Shown: one piece after another, positions 37,645 through 46,217 of the stretch | Layout of the letters: each line of letters opens with the position of its first letter | Numbering within the stretch: the first letter of the stretch is position 1 | DNA from: Billgrantia ethanolica | GTDB taxonomy: Bacteria; Pseudomonadota; Gammaproteobacteria; Pseudomonadales; Halomonadaceae | NCBI RefSeq assembly: GCF_021404305.1 | Contig: NZ_JABFTX010000001.1 | Span: forward strand, 1 to 64,000 | Length of the DNA stretch: 64,000 bases | Direction: 5' to 3' | Position numbers and translations under genes: made by a program | The notes under the pieces: generated by a model | Seen by the model: only the letters and a program-made list of their open reading frames with translations | What the model was told of the DNA's origin: nothing | Database searches by the model: none

Positions 37645-37763
37645 GAAACGGCTGCGCGACGCCTGTACGGCGTTGAGCGCGGATTCGAGAATGCTCATTT
37701 ACAGTCGTAAACTCCGCTTCTCTCTTCCGCGCTCGCCTTGTCCAGACGTCGCTCGCTCGTTTC
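37645..37763. repeat. 119-bp imperfect palindrome between sufB and sufC
   Basis: A long hairpin centred near 37704. From the tip outward: TTTAC (37698-37702)/GTAAA (37707-37711), GAGAA (37687-37691)/TTCTC (37718-37722), GAGCGCGG (37675-37682)/CCGCGCTC (37727-37734). A looser outer arm pairs GGAAACGGCTGCGCGACGCC with GACGTCGCTCGCTCGTTTC. It encodes nothing and looks like an inserted intergenic element; only one copy is in the window. Confidence 0.75.
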
Positions 37764-37832
37764 GCTGGGCTGGTGGAAATCAATTTTTTCGGGTCGCGTT
37801 GGCGGCTCGCCAGAATCGAAAAGGTACTCATG

Positions 37833-38585
37833 ATGCTCGAAGTCAAGGATCTGCACGTCAAGGTGGAAGGCAAGAACATCCTCAAGGGCCTCACCCTGAC
37901 CATCAACGCCGGAGAAGTGCATGCCATCATGGGCCCCAACGGGGCCGGCAAGTCGACCCTCTCGGCGGTGATCGCGGGCAAGGACGGCTATGAGGTGACC
38001 CAGGGCTCGATCACCTTCGAGGGCCGGGACGTGCTGGAGATGGAGGTCGAGGAGCGCGCCCAGGCGGGCCTGCTGCTGGGCTTCCAGTACCCGGTGGAGA
38101 TCCCCGGCGTGAAGAACATCTACCTGCTCAAGGCGGCGCTCAACGCCCAGCGCGAAGCTCGCGGCGAGGGCGAGGTCCCGGCGCCAGAGTTCATGAAGCT
38201 GGTCAAGGAGAAGCTGGCGCAGATGAAGATGGATGCCAGCTTCCTGCAGCGCGCTGTCAACGAGGGCTTCTCCGGCGGCGAGAAGAAGCGCAACGAGATC
38301 CTTCAGATGCTGGTGCTGCAGCCCAAGCTGGCCATGCTCGATGAGATCGACTCCGGCCTCGACATCGACGCCATGCGCGTGGTGGCTGACGGTGTCAACT
38401 CCCTGCGCGATGAGAAGCGCGCCATTCTGCTGGTGACCCACTATCAGCGTCTGCTCGACTACATCGTACCCGACCGCGTGCACGTGCTGGTTGACGGCCG
38501 CATCGCCAAGAGTGGTGATGCCGAGCTGGCCAAGGAGCTGGAATCCCGCGGTTACGATTGGGTCGTGGAGGAGTCCGCCGCATGA
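37833..38585 (+). CDS. sufC: Fe-S assembly ATPase SufC
   Basis: A 250-residue ABC-type ATPase. MLEVKDLHVKVEGKNILKGL opens as in E. coli SufC. Walker A is GPNGAGKST, signature FSGGEKKRNEI and Walker B LAMLDEIDSGLDIDAM. It powers the SufBC2D scaffold. Two consecutive ATGs (37830 and 37833) are available; 37833 fits the family N terminus and AAGG eight bases upstream. Its TGA overlaps the sufD ATG by four bases. Confidence 0.96.
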   Translation: MLEVKDLHVKVEGKNILKGLTLTINAGEVHAIMGPNGAGKSTLSAVIAGKDGYEVTQGSITFEGRDVLEMEVEERAQAGLLLGFQYPVEIPGVKNIYLLKAALNAQREARGEGEVPAPEFMKLVKEKLAQMKMDASFLQRAVNEGFSGGEKKRNEILQMLVLQPKLAMLDEIDSGLDIDAMRVVADGVNSLRDEKRAILLVTHYQRLLDYIVPDRVHVLVDGRIAKSGDAELAKELESRGYDWVVEESAA

Positions 38586-39952
38586 GTGACGTCAGCAGCG
38601 AAGTGACGACTTTTCTCGTGCGCCTCGAGGAGCGCAGCGCCGCGCGCCGCGCCGCCCAGGGGGCGGAGCCGACCTGGATCGCCGCCCGGCGTCAGGCCGG
38701 AGCGGCCCGCTTCGAGGCGCTTGGCTTTCCCACTCGTCGCGACGAGGCGTGGAAGTACACCGACGTGCGCGCCATCGCCCGGGGCGATTTCGTGCTGAGC
38801 GACAGCGCCGAGTTCTCGCCGACCTCGGCCGCGGCGATCACGCTGCCCATCGAGGCACACCGGCTGACCTTTGTCGACGGCGTGTTCTCGGCGGCGCTCT
38901 CCGATCTGGGTGAGCTGCCCAGCGGGGTGGCGGTGCTGCCGCTTTCCCAGGCGCTGGCCGAGAATCACGAGGCGGTGGGCGGCCCGTTGGGGCGCCTGAC
39001 CGGCGTCGAGTTCTCGCCGTTCTCGGCGCTCAACACCGCATTCATGGAGGAGGGCGCGGTGGTGCGTCTGGCGCCGGGCAGCGTGGTGGAGAAGCCGATC
39101 CTGCTGCAATTCCTGTCCCGGGCCAACGCCGCGCCGGTGATGAGCCATCCGCGCATCCTGGTCGAAGCCGGCGCGCGCAGCCAGGCCACGCTGATCGAGC
39201 ATCACGTCGGCGAGAGCGAGGCGGCCAACTTTACCAATCTGGTGGCCGAGCTGATGCTCGACCGCGGGGCGATCCTGACCCACTACAAGCTGCAGGAGGC
39301 ACCGCTGGCCGATCTGCACGTGGCCAGCATCCACGTCGAGCAGAACCGCGACAGCCGCTACACCTCGTTCAACCTTAACCTGGGCGGCGGGCTGGTACGC
39401 AACGACCTGATCGGCGAGCTCAACGGCGAGGGGGCCGAGGCCAACTTCTACGGGCTGTTCTACGGTCAGGGGCGTCAGCACATCGACAACCACACCCTGG
39501 CCAACCACAACGCCCCGCGTACCTTCTCCAACGAGAACTACAAGGGCATCCTCGACGACCGTGCCCGCGGCGTGTTCAACGGCAAGGTAGTGGTCAAGCG
39601 CGACAGCCAGAAGATCGAGGGTTTCCAGAGCAACGCCAACCTGCTGCTCTCCGACCGCGCCGAGATCGACGCCAAGCCCGAGCTGGAGATCTACGCCGAC
39701 GACGTCAAGTGTTCCCACGGCACCACCACCGGGCAGCTCGACGAAGAGGCAGTCTACGCGCTGCGCACCCGCGGCATCGACGAGCAGACCGCCCGTGGCC
39801 TGCTGACCCTGGCCTTCGCCGGCGAGGTGATGGAACTGGTCGATCTGGATGCTATCGCCGAGCGGGTGGAGCTGGCAGTAGCCGGCAAGCTGCCGGAGCG
39901 TTTCAACCTGGCCGGGCTGGTGGAAGCCGCCGTGGCCCTGCACGACGAGTAA
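38582..39952 (+). CDS. sufD: Fe-S cluster assembly protein SufD
   Basis: A 456-residue SufB/SufD family protein. PTRRDEAWKYTDVRAIARGDF is the usual SufD N-terminal motif. The beta-helix core includes NFYGLFYGQGRQHIDNHTLANH and FNGKVVVKRDSQKIEGFQSN, and the conserved KCSHGTTTGQLDEEAVYAL-type end reads VKCSHGTTTGQLDEEAVY. It pairs with SufB in the scaffold and helps iron entry. The start overlaps the sufC stop (ATGA), and sufS follows after 14 bases. Confidence 0.96.
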   Translation: MSDVSSEVTTFLVRLEERSAARRAAQGAEPTWIAARRQAGAARFEALGFPTRRDEAWKYTDVRAIARGDFVLSDSAEFSPTSAAAITLPIEAHRLTFVDGVFSAALSDLGELPSGVAVLPLSQALAENHEAVGGPLGRLTGVEFSPFSALNTAFMEEGAVVRLAPGSVVEKPILLQFLSRANAAPVMSHPRILVEAGARSQATLIEHHVGESEAANFTNLVAELMLDRGAILTHYKLQEAPLADLHVASIHVEQNRDSRYTSFNLNLGGGLVRNDLIGELNGEGAEANFYGLFYGQGRQHIDNHTLANHNAPRTFSNENYKGILDDRARGVFNGKVVVKRDSQKIEGFQSNANLLLSDRAEIDAKPELEIYADDVKCSHGTTTGQLDEEAVYALRTRGIDEQTARGLLTLAFAGEVMELVDLDAIAERVELAVAGKLPERFNLAGLVEAAVALHDE

Positions 39953-39966
39953 GCGAGGAGAGAGCG

Positions 39967-41226
39967 ATGAATCACCTGGCCACCGAGCACGAGCTCGACA
40001 CTCCGGCCCTCGACGTGGCCGGGATTCGCGCCCAGTTCCCGATCCTCGAACGGCAGGTGCACGGCCGGCCGCTGATCTACTTCGACAATGCCGCCACCAG
40101 CCAGACGCCGCTGGCGGTAATCGAGACGTTTCGCGACTACTACAGCCGCTACAACGCCAACATTCATCGGGGCCTGCATACCCTGGCCGACGAGGCGACG
40201 GCGGCCTATGAAGCCACCCGCGAGACGGTACGCAGCTTTCTGAATGCCGCCGACCGCCGCGAGATCGTCTTCACCCGCGGTACCACCGAGGCGATCAACC
40301 TGGTGGCCAACAGCTGGGGCCGGGCCAACCTAAAGGCCGGCGACGAGGTGCTGGTGTCGCTGCTGGAGCACCACTCCAACATAGTTCCGTGGCAGCTGCT
40401 AGCTACTCAGTTGGGCATCGTGGTCAAGGTGATTCCGGTGGACGAGCGCGGCGTGCTCGACCTCGATGCCTACCGTGCGCTCTTCACTGAGCGCACCCGG
40501 CTGGTGGCGGTCAATCACGTTTCCAACGCCTTCGGCACCGTCAATCCGGTGGCCGAGATGGCGACCATCGCCCATGAGCACGGTGCCCTGATCCTGGTCG
40601 ACGGCGCTCAGGCCACGCCGCACCAGACGGTGGACGTGCGCGCCATCGATGCCGACTTCTACGCCTTTTCCGGGCATAAGGTCTACGGGCCCACGGGGGC
40701 CGGGACGCTCTACGGCAAGGCGGCGCTGCTCGAGGCGATGCCACCTTGGCAGGGCGGCGGCGAGATGATCAAGAGCGTCTCCTTCGATGTACCGACCACC
40801 TTCGCTGACGTACCGCATAAGTTCGAGGCGGGCACGCCGGCCATCGCCGAGGTGATCGCCCTGGGCGTGGCGCTGGAGTGGGTGCGCGATGTGGGGCTCG
40901 ATGCCATCGGCGCCTGGGAGGCAAGACTGCTAGAGCGGGCCACGGCAGCAGTGTCGCGCATCGACGGGCTGCGCATTCTCGGTACCGCGCCGCACAAGGC
41001 CGGCGTGCTCTCCTTCGTCGTCGACGGCGCGCACTCCCAGGACATCGCCCTGCTGATCGATCAGCTCGGGGTGGCGATCCGTACCGGCAATCACTGTGCT
41101 CAGCCATTGCTGGCGCACTTCGGCGTGACGGCGACCTGTCGGGCTTCGTTTGCCGCCTACAATACGCTGGAGGAGGTCGATGTATTTGCCGACGCCCTGG
41201 AGCGTGTCATCGGAATGGTGCGCTGA
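39967..41226 (+). CDS. sufS: Cysteine desulfurase SufS
   Basis: A 419-residue class V aminotransferase-fold enzyme, group II desulfurase. Seen are IYFDNAATSQTP, NIHRGLHTLADEAT, HHSNIVPWQLL, DGAQATPH and the PLP lysine in SGHKVYGPTGAGTLYG, with the active cysteine in ATCRASFAAYNT. It takes sulfur from cysteine for the SufBCD scaffold. AGGAGAGAGCG precedes ATG 39967. No sufE or sufU gene, its usual sulfur acceptor, is in this operon. Confidence 0.96.
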   Translation: MNHLATEHELDTPALDVAGIRAQFPILERQVHGRPLIYFDNAATSQTPLAVIETFRDYYSRYNANIHRGLHTLADEATAAYEATRETVRSFLNAADRREIVFTRGTTEAINLVANSWGRANLKAGDEVLVSLLEHHSNIVPWQLLATQLGIVVKVIPVDERGVLDLDAYRALFTERTRLVAVNHVSNAFGTVNPVAEMATIAHEHGALILVDGAQATPHQTVDVRAIDADFYAFSGHKVYGPTGAGTLYGKAALLEAMPPWQGGGEMIKSVSFDVPTTFADVPHKFEAGTPAIAEVIALGVALEWVRDVGLDAIGAWEARLLERATAAVSRIDGLRILGTAPHKAGVLSFVVDGAHSQDIALLIDQLGVAIRTGNHCAQPLLAHFGVTATCRASFAAYNTLEEVDVFADALERVIGMVR

Positions 41227-41228
41227 GC

Positions 41229-41801
41229 ATGACCAGCATCGAACAGATCGCCAGCCTGCAGAAAGGCCAGAAGCTGCCGCTGCAGCGCGACGTGGATGTC
41301 ATCTCGATTCCCTTCGGCAAGACCATCTCGCTGCCCGAGGATAGCGAGGTCACGGTCATGCAGGCCAAGGGTAGCTCGGTCAGCGTCGGCTTCGAGGGCA
41401 GGCTCTATCTGATCGAAGGCAGCAACCTCGATGCCCTGGGCCTCGAGCCGCTGCCGCGACCGACCCTGCCCGAGGATGCCGGCGACGAGGAGATCGAGCA
41501 GTTCGTCTGGGATCAGCTGCGGACCTGTTTTGACCCCGAGATTCCCGTCAACATCGTCGATCTGGGGCTGGTCTACGGCTGCCGCATCGAACGGCTGATC
41601 AGCGGCGAGCGCATCGTCACCATTCGCATGACCCTGACCGCACCCGGCTGCGGCATGGGCGACGTGATTGCAGCCGATGCGCGCAACAAGATCCTCGGTG
41701 CCCCGCAAATCAGCCGGGTGCATACGGAAATCGTCTTCGATCCGCCCTGGAGCCGTGAGATGATGAGCGATGAGGCCAAGCTGGAACTCGGCATGTTCTA
41801 G
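41229..41801 (+). CDS. sufT: Fe-S protein maturation factor SufT (MIP18/DUF59)
   Basis: A 190-residue protein with an N-terminal region (about 1-75, VMQAKGSSVSVGFEGRLYLIEG) typical of SufT and a C-terminal MIP18/DUF59 domain (FDPEIPVNIVDLGLVYGC, then LTAPGCGMGDVI with the conserved cysteine). SufT assists maturation of Fe-S proteins such as lipoyl synthase and aconitase. It starts two bases after the sufS stop and closes the operon, followed by a hairpin at 41807-41829. Confidence 0.93.
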   Translation: MTSIEQIASLQKGQKLPLQRDVDVISIPFGKTISLPEDSEVTVMQAKGSSVSVGFEGRLYLIEGSNLDALGLEPLPRPTLPEDAGDEEIEQFVWDQLRTCFDPEIPVNIVDLGLVYGCRIERLISGERIVTIRMTLTAPGCGMGDVIAADARNKILGAPQISRVHTEIVFDPPWSREMMSDEAKLELGMF

Positions 41802-41806
41802 CGGCT

Positions 41807-41829
41807 GGCCCTCGCTATTGACGAGGGCC
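41807..41829 (+). terminator. suf operon terminator-like hairpin
   Basis: GGCCCTCG pairs perfectly with CGAGGGCC around a 7-base loop, six bases after the sufT stop, followed by TCTATCTCC. The T tract is poor. Confidence 0.6.
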
Positions 41830-41855
41830 TCTATCTCCTCGACCGGTGACGGTGA

Positions 41856-42578
41856 ATGCAGGCGCTGCTGTGGAAAACCTTCAAGCTCCTTCTGATGACG
41901 CTCGGCGCCGTGCTGCTGCTGGCAGCGCTGCTGTTCGTCTCTGCCAACCTCTGGGTGTTGGGCAAGACCCACTCGCGCATCGAGCATGAGCTGCCGCTGT
42001 GCGGCCCGGAGCGTGTCGGCATCGTCTTCGGCACCTCGAGCTGGACCCGTAGCGGCGTGCGCAATCCGCATTTCGATGCGCGCATGAACGCCGCTGCCCG
42101 GCTGCTGCGGCTGGGCCGGGTCGAGCATCTGCTGCTCTCCGGCGACAACCGTACCCGCCAGTACAATGAACCGATCAGCATGTGGCGCGACCTGCGCCGA
42201 CAGTACGTGCGCGACGAGGACATGACCCTCGATTACGCCGGGTTCAGCACTTTCGATACCCTGGCGCGGGCGCGTGACGTGTTCGGCGTCGAGCAGGCAC
42301 TGCTCGTCACCCAGTCGTGGCATCTGCCCCGGGCGCTGTTCATTGCCGATGCGCTGGGGCTCGAAGTGCGCGGCTGCAGTGCGCCTTCACGCCCGGTGGC
42401 AGGGCTCTGGCGGTTGCAGGCGAGGGAGTGGATGGCGCGTGCCGCCACTGTGGGTGATCTGTACGTATGGGGACGTGAGCCGTACTTCCTGGGGCCGCTG
42501 GAGCCGCTGCAGATCGTCCCGCCGACCTGGCGCCAACTGCTGGATCTCGAGCCCGATCTGGACTTCGATTTCGAGTAG
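41856..42578 (+). CDS. SanA/DUF218-type envelope protein
   Basis: A 240-residue protein with one N-terminal membrane helix (TLGAVLLLAALLFVSANLWVL) and a DUF218 domain: RVGIVFGTSSWTRSG, HLLLSGDNRTRQYNEP, DYAGFSTFDTLARARDVFG and ALLVTQSWHLPRALFIADALG. This matches the SanA branch, which affects envelope permeability and vancomycin sensitivity in enterics. The start codon is 54 bases after sufT and just behind its terminator, so it is probably a separate unit. Confidence 0.85.
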   Translation: MQALLWKTFKLLLMTLGAVLLLAALLFVSANLWVLGKTHSRIEHELPLCGPERVGIVFGTSSWTRSGVRNPHFDARMNAAARLLRLGRVEHLLLSGDNRTRQYNEPISMWRDLRRQYVRDEDMTLDYAGFSTFDTLARARDVFGVEQALLVTQSWHLPRALFIADALGLEVRGCSAPSRPVAGLWRLQAREWMARAATVGDLYVWGREPYFLGPLEPLQIVPPTWRQLLDLEPDLDFDFE

Positions 42579-42591
42579 CGGCCCTCTGGGA

Positions 42592-43035
42592 TCAGCGGCG
42601 ACGCTCTTTCTGCAGCCGGTAGAGTTCGCGGATCAGCGCCCGGCACTCCTTCCAGCACTGCTCCACGACCGGCTCGAGGGGATTCGGTAGGGGGTGGGTA
42701 TAAAGCGTCGCCAGGGCCTGCATCAGCACGCGCTCTTGCTCGAGCAGCTCACCGATGACGACCTGGCTCTCGTTGCCGACGAAGCTCTTCAGGCGGCTCC
42801 ACAGCCACATGTAGTCATCGCGCTCGACATCGGCATCGCGCGGGAGCAGCTTGAGGTGCCGTCTGGCCAGCTCACGGAGCTTCTGCAGAGCCTTGGCGCG
42901 GGCCTCGTAATGCGGCTTGAGCGTTTCACGCAGGGAAGGGCGCAGGCGCTCGAGATTGTCCTGGAAATAGTCGATGCTGTCGGCCAGCGCTTCCAATACG
43001 CTGTCCATCGCCACTTGGCGATTGTCGAGAAACAT
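42592..43035 (-). CDS. Helical protein of unknown function
   Basis: A 147-residue, almost wholly helical, charged protein with no membrane segment. SIDYFQDNLERLRPSLRETLKPHYEARAK-like heptads and a later helix pair (VIGELLEQERVLMQALATLY; WKECRALIRELYRLQKERRR) suggest a four-helix bundle similar to ferritin-like/DUF2383 proteins, but no metal ligands stand out. A strong AGGAGGTGACC precedes the ATG. It lies 110 bases beyond rimK in the same direction with a hairpin in the gap. The family assignment is uncertain. Confidence 0.65.
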   Translation of the reverse strand: MFLDNRQVAMDSVLEALADSIDYFQDNLERLRPSLRETLKPHYEARAKALQKLRELARRHLKLLPRDADVERDDYMWLWSRLKSFVGNESQVVIGELLEQERVLMQALATLYTHPLPNPLEPVVEQCWKECRALIRELYRLQKERRR

Positions 43036-43068
43036 GAGCGGTCACCTCCTCCGGTGACGCAGATTGTG

Positions 43069-43098
43069 GCGGGGGAAACACTGTTTTGCTACCCCCGC
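43069..43098. terminator. Hairpin between rimK and the downstream gene
   Basis: GCGGGGG (43069-43075) pairs with CCCCCGC (43092-43098), with AAAC/GTTT able to pair inside the loop. Placed 48 bases after the rimK stop, it may end the rimK transcript. Confidence 0.5.
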
Positions 43099-43145
43099 AG
43101 GCGAAATAAGTAGCCTTTCTACAAAAACAGGCGCTTTTCTCGCAA

Positions 43146-44054
43146 TTACCCTTTGGGCTTGGGCGGTGCCTTGCGCGAGGCGCTGGCATTCTTCTCGATG
43201 TGCTCGATGATCAGCCCGGCGATGTCCTTGCCTGTAGCCGTCTCGATTCCCTGCAGCCCCGGCGAGGAGTTGACCTCCATGATCACCGGGCCATGGTGAG
43301 CGCGGAGCAGATCGACGCCGGCGACCCTCAGGCCCATGGCCTTGGCTGCACGGATGGCGGTGGAGCGCTCCTCCGGGGTGATGCGAATCAGGCTGGCCGT
43401 GCCGCCGCGATGCAGGTTGGAGCGGAATTCGCCTTCGGCCGCCTGGCGCTTCATCGAGGCGACCACCTTGTCGCCGATGACGAAGCAACGGATGTCGGCG
43501 CCGCGGGCCTCCTTGATGTACTCCTGCACCATGATGTTGGCCTTCATGCCCATGAAGGCCTGGATCACCGACTCGGCAGCCTGGTTGGTCTCGGCCAACA
43601 CCACGCCGATGCCCTGGGTGCCCTCCAGCAGCTTGATGACCAGCGGCGCCCCTTTGACCATGGTGATCAGGTCGGGAATGTCGTCCGGCGAGTGGGCGAA
43701 GCCGGTGATCGGCAAACCCAGGCCCTTGCGCGAAAGCAGCTGAAGCGAGCGCAGCTTGTCCCGCGAGCGCGTGATGGCGACCGAGTCGTTGAGAACGTAG
43801 GTCCCCATCATCTCGAATTGGCGCAGCACGGCACATCCGTAAAAAGTCACAGACGCCCCGATACGCGGGATCACCGCATCGAAACGCTCGATCTCCGCCC
43901 CCTTGTAGTGGATCGAAGGATGGTGCGCGGCAATGCTCATGTAGCAGCGCAAGGTATCGATCACCCGCACCTTGTGGCCGCGCTGTTCGGCGGCCTCCAC
44001 AAGGCGTCGCGTGGAGTAGAGATTGCGATTGCGTGACAGCAGCGCGATGTGCAT
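43146..44054 (-). CDS. rimK: Ribosomal protein S6 modification enzyme RimK
   Basis: A 302-residue ATP-grasp ligase nearly identical in layout to E. coli RimK (300). It starts [60 protein letters not shown], the ATP-grasp core [19 protein letters not shown] and the metal site [15 protein letters not shown] are present. RimK adds glutamates to the C terminus of ribosomal protein S6 and makes poly-glutamate. It lies 29 bases after the retropepsin-like gene. In Pseudomonas, RimK activity is tuned by RimA, RimB and c-di-GMP. Confidence 0.96.
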   Translation of the reverse strand: MHIALLSRNRNLYSTRRLVEAAEQRGHKVRVIDTLRCYMSIAAHHPSIHYKGAEIERFDAVIPRIGASVTFYGCAVLRQFEMMGTYVLNDSVAITRSRDKLRSLQLLSRKGLGLPITGFAHSPDDIPDLITMVKGAPLVIKLLEGTQGIGVVLAETNQAAESVIQAFMGMKANIMVQEYIKEARGADIRCFVIGDKVVASMKRQAAEGEFRSNLHRGGTASLIRITPEERSTAIRAAKAMGLRVAGVDLLRAHHGPVIMEVNSSPGLQGIETATGKDIAGLIIEHIEKNASASRKAPPKPKG

Positions 44055-44083
44055 CTTGGGCTCCGGGCGTATGGCCGAGTGGG

Positions 44084-44521
44084 TCAGGGTTCGCCGTGCA
44101 TGAAGGTGACACCTGGTGCCACCAGCAGTCGGCGCAGGGCACGTCGGCCCAGCAGCATGGGGTAGCGCATGTCACTGCGATCGGTCAGGGTAAGTTCCAC
44201 CATCATTTCGAGCTCGCCAAGCTGCATCGGCGTACGAATCACGTAGCGCCACTCCTTGTGACCGTTTGAACTCGTCACCCGCCGGCGATCGTGTAGGTGG
44301 GTACGGTGCGGGTGCGGTGGCGACTCCAGCCCACCGCTGCGCGTCGTGAAGCTGACCCAGAGATGGCCTTCTTCCTCGAAGATTTCGATATCTTCCGCAT
44401 GCAGCGCCGAGGTATAGGCACCGGTATCGATCTTGGCGCAAACCGTCATGCCGATGGTCGGCAGGGTCGCCATCTCGAGGCGGCCGATGACGGCCTTCGG
44501 AGTATAGGGCAGTTCCTTCAT
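44084..44521 (-). CDS. Retropepsin-like aspartic protease (RimB type)
   Basis: A 145-residue protein of the Zn_protease / RimB family with a single pepsin half. The catalytic aspartate is in [17 protein letters not shown], and [11 protein letters not shown] is the second flap-domain motif typical of the family. In Pseudomonas the rimABK operon encodes such a protease next to RimK. Here rimB-like precedes rimK by 29 bases, and rimA is not visible. The upstream DUF3549 gene ends 25 bases before its start, so the three form one operon. Confidence 0.87.
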   Translation of the reverse strand: MKELPYTPKAVIGRLEMATLPTIGMTVCAKIDTGAYTSALHAEDIEIFEEEGHLWVSFTTRSGGLESPPHPHRTHLHDRRRVTSSNGHKEWRYVIRTPMQLGELEMMVELTLTDRSDMRYPMLLGRRALRRLLVAPGVTFMHGEP

Positions 44522-44546
44522 GACATTTATGTTCCGCTATCCATAC

Positions 44547-45578
44547 TCAATGGCCCAGCTCGGCCAGACGCTGGCCGATGGGGGTTTCCCGCTGCGATTC
44601 GCGCAGCACCATCAGCACGGGCAGGCGCAGACGGGGAATCAGTGCCAGGTCGCGCGCGGCAGAGGCGAAGTCGGCGCCTGGCTGCTGCGCCAGCCGCTCG
44701 AGGAAACGTGGCAGCCGCTCGCCGTGTTCCAGGTGGTTCCAGCCCCGTGCGGCAATGGCGGCCAGCAGGTCCGGGCCGCAGGCCGCGGGGTCGTCCAGCA
44801 GGGCGTCGTACCAGGCACCGGCCAGCGCCGGGCTCGCGCCACCCACGGCGCGCACGCAGGCGCACAGGGTTTCCACATCGCCGGCTTGCGCGGCCTGCTC
44901 GCCCCGGTGTTGCAGCGCGGTGGCAAGCTCATCGGCAATGGCCACGTGTTCGAGGCAATAGCACAGCGACACCAGTACCTCATTGGGCAACTGCGGCAGC
45001 GAATCGATCAACGCCTGGGTCGATTCGCTGTCCAGGCGGACGACGAAGTCGGCCAGTCCCTGCAAACCGAGAAACTGCCAATCTACCGGCTGTTGGCCGC
45101 TGAGATAGGCTTCCACCGGCTCCAGGTGGGGGCTCGCCGGCTTGTCGAGATCGTAGGTGGCACGTGCATGCAGCATGGCCTGAAAGGGCAGCGAAGGGGT
45201 GAAGGCCAGCGGATTGTCGTGCATCAGGTTGTCGATTTGCCCCTGCTGTTCGGGCTCACGACCGGCGCGCTCCACGTTGCGCCCCAGGGTGACCAGCAGG
45301 CGCTGCAGGAAGGCATCCCGCGGTGCCGCTACCAGTTGCCCTTGCTCGTCCAGCGGCAGCGCCAGAAACCAGATCAGCGGATCGGCAAGGTCGCCTAGAC
45401 GAAAGACGATGCCCAGGCGCGCCTGACCCTGCCAGGGCAGCGGCCAGGCGGCTCCATCGTCCTCCAGGCTTGCCAGGGTCGCCATGGAGCACGGTTCGAC
45501 CCGGCGCCCCATGTGATAGAGATGGACATCGGCCCCGGTGCGGAGGAAAAAATCGTGAAGCGAATGAATCGGCTGCAT
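44547..45578 (-). CDS. DUF3549 family protein
   Basis: A 343-residue soluble protein of the DUF3549 family. The N-terminal HSLHDFFLRTGADVHLYHMGRRVEP is followed by PLIWFLALPLDEQGQL and a long helical, HEAT-like C-terminal half. No enzymatic motif is seen and the function is unknown. ATG 45578 has GGGAG seven bases upstream. It is first in a cluster with the rimB-like gene and rimK, which hints at a link to translation or S6 modification, though this is only positional evidence. Confidence 0.83.
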   Translation of the reverse strand: MQPIHSLHDFFLRTGADVHLYHMGRRVEPCSMATLASLEDDGAAWPLPWQGQARLGIVFRLGDLADPLIWFLALPLDEQGQLVAAPRDAFLQRLLVTLGRNVERAGREPEQQGQIDNLMHDNPLAFTPSLPFQAMLHARATYDLDKPASPHLEPVEAYLSGQQPVDWQFLGLQGLADFVVRLDSESTQALIDSLPQLPNEVLVSLCYCLEHVAIADELATALQHRGEQAAQAGDVETLCACVRAVGGASPALAGAWYDALLDDPAACGPDLLAAIAARGWNHLEHGERLPRFLERLAQQPGADFASAARDLALIPRLRLPVLMVLRESQRETPIGQRLAELGH

Positions 45579-45832
45579 ATCGGCTCCCTTTTGAGCGTGC
45601 ACTCTACCGTGGAGACCGGTCAGTTGTCAGCCACTCTCCGAGCAGATGGCAAGGGCGTTGGTCAATTTATGACCAGGCCTGGCGGCCCCCCGGTTTCTCT
45701 GCTATGCAGCTTCCTTTCCAAAGCTTATCCACAGCCTCTTGCAGCGAATCTGTGAACAGTCCGCCGGGGTCCTGGCCATAAGGTGGGGCCGGCGGGATAT
45801 AATGAAGGTACATTCGTTCCAGGTATTTCGAC

Positions 45833-46165
45833 ATGACGGTCCACGATGAGCTCGATGTGGCCTTGCGCCGCCTCGAAGCCACGATGAAAGCCACCAATAT
45901 GTGGCGCATGAGTGCTCCGACGCCCGAGGCGTACGAGAGCCAGCAACCCTTCTGCATCGACACCATGGACCTGCCGCAGTGGCTGCGCTTCGTGTTCATC
46001 GCCAGACTCGATGCACTGATCGAAGCGGAAGCACCGATGCCGGAGAAGTGCGATGTAGCGCCGGTGCTGGAGACCTACCTGACGCAGCAGGGAGCGCGCG
46101 CCAACGACCGCCTGCTGCTGTGCAAGGCGGTGGAAGAGATCGACCGGTTGGTCACGGAGAATTGA
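45833..46165 (+). CDS. yqcC: YqcC family protein
   Basis: A 110-residue protein matching E. coli YqcC in length and pattern: LRRLEATMKATNMWRMSAPTPEAYESQQPFCIDTM begins it and PQWLRFVFIARLDALIEA is the most conserved part. The fold is helical; the function is unknown. A TATAAT at 45798-45803 may be its -10 although no good -35 is seen. The hairpin at 46174-46205 follows the stop. Confidence 0.88.
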   Translation: MTVHDELDVALRRLEATMKATNMWRMSAPTPEAYESQQPFCIDTMDLPQWLRFVFIARLDALIEAEAPMPEKCDVAPVLETYLTQQGARANDRLLLCKAVEEIDRLVTEN

Positions 46166-46173
46166 GCCGAAAC

Positions 46174-46205
46174 GCAACGGGCCCGCCAACCGGCGGGCCC
46201 GTTGC
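46174..46205. terminator. Bidirectional terminator between yqcC and ompW
   Basis: A perfect 14-bp stem, GCAACGGGCCCGCC / GGCGGGCCCGTTGC, with loop AACC lies between convergent genes. Confidence 0.88.
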
Positions 46206-46217
46206 GTGAGCGTACCC

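Noticed and set aside
36058..37698. 546-codon open frame antisense to sufB
   Set aside because: Shadow frame; sufB is certain and the antisense translation has no recognisable motif.
45725..45733. DnaA box TTATCCACA
   Set aside because: A single box without clustering, AT-rich unwinding element or origin genes; not an origin.
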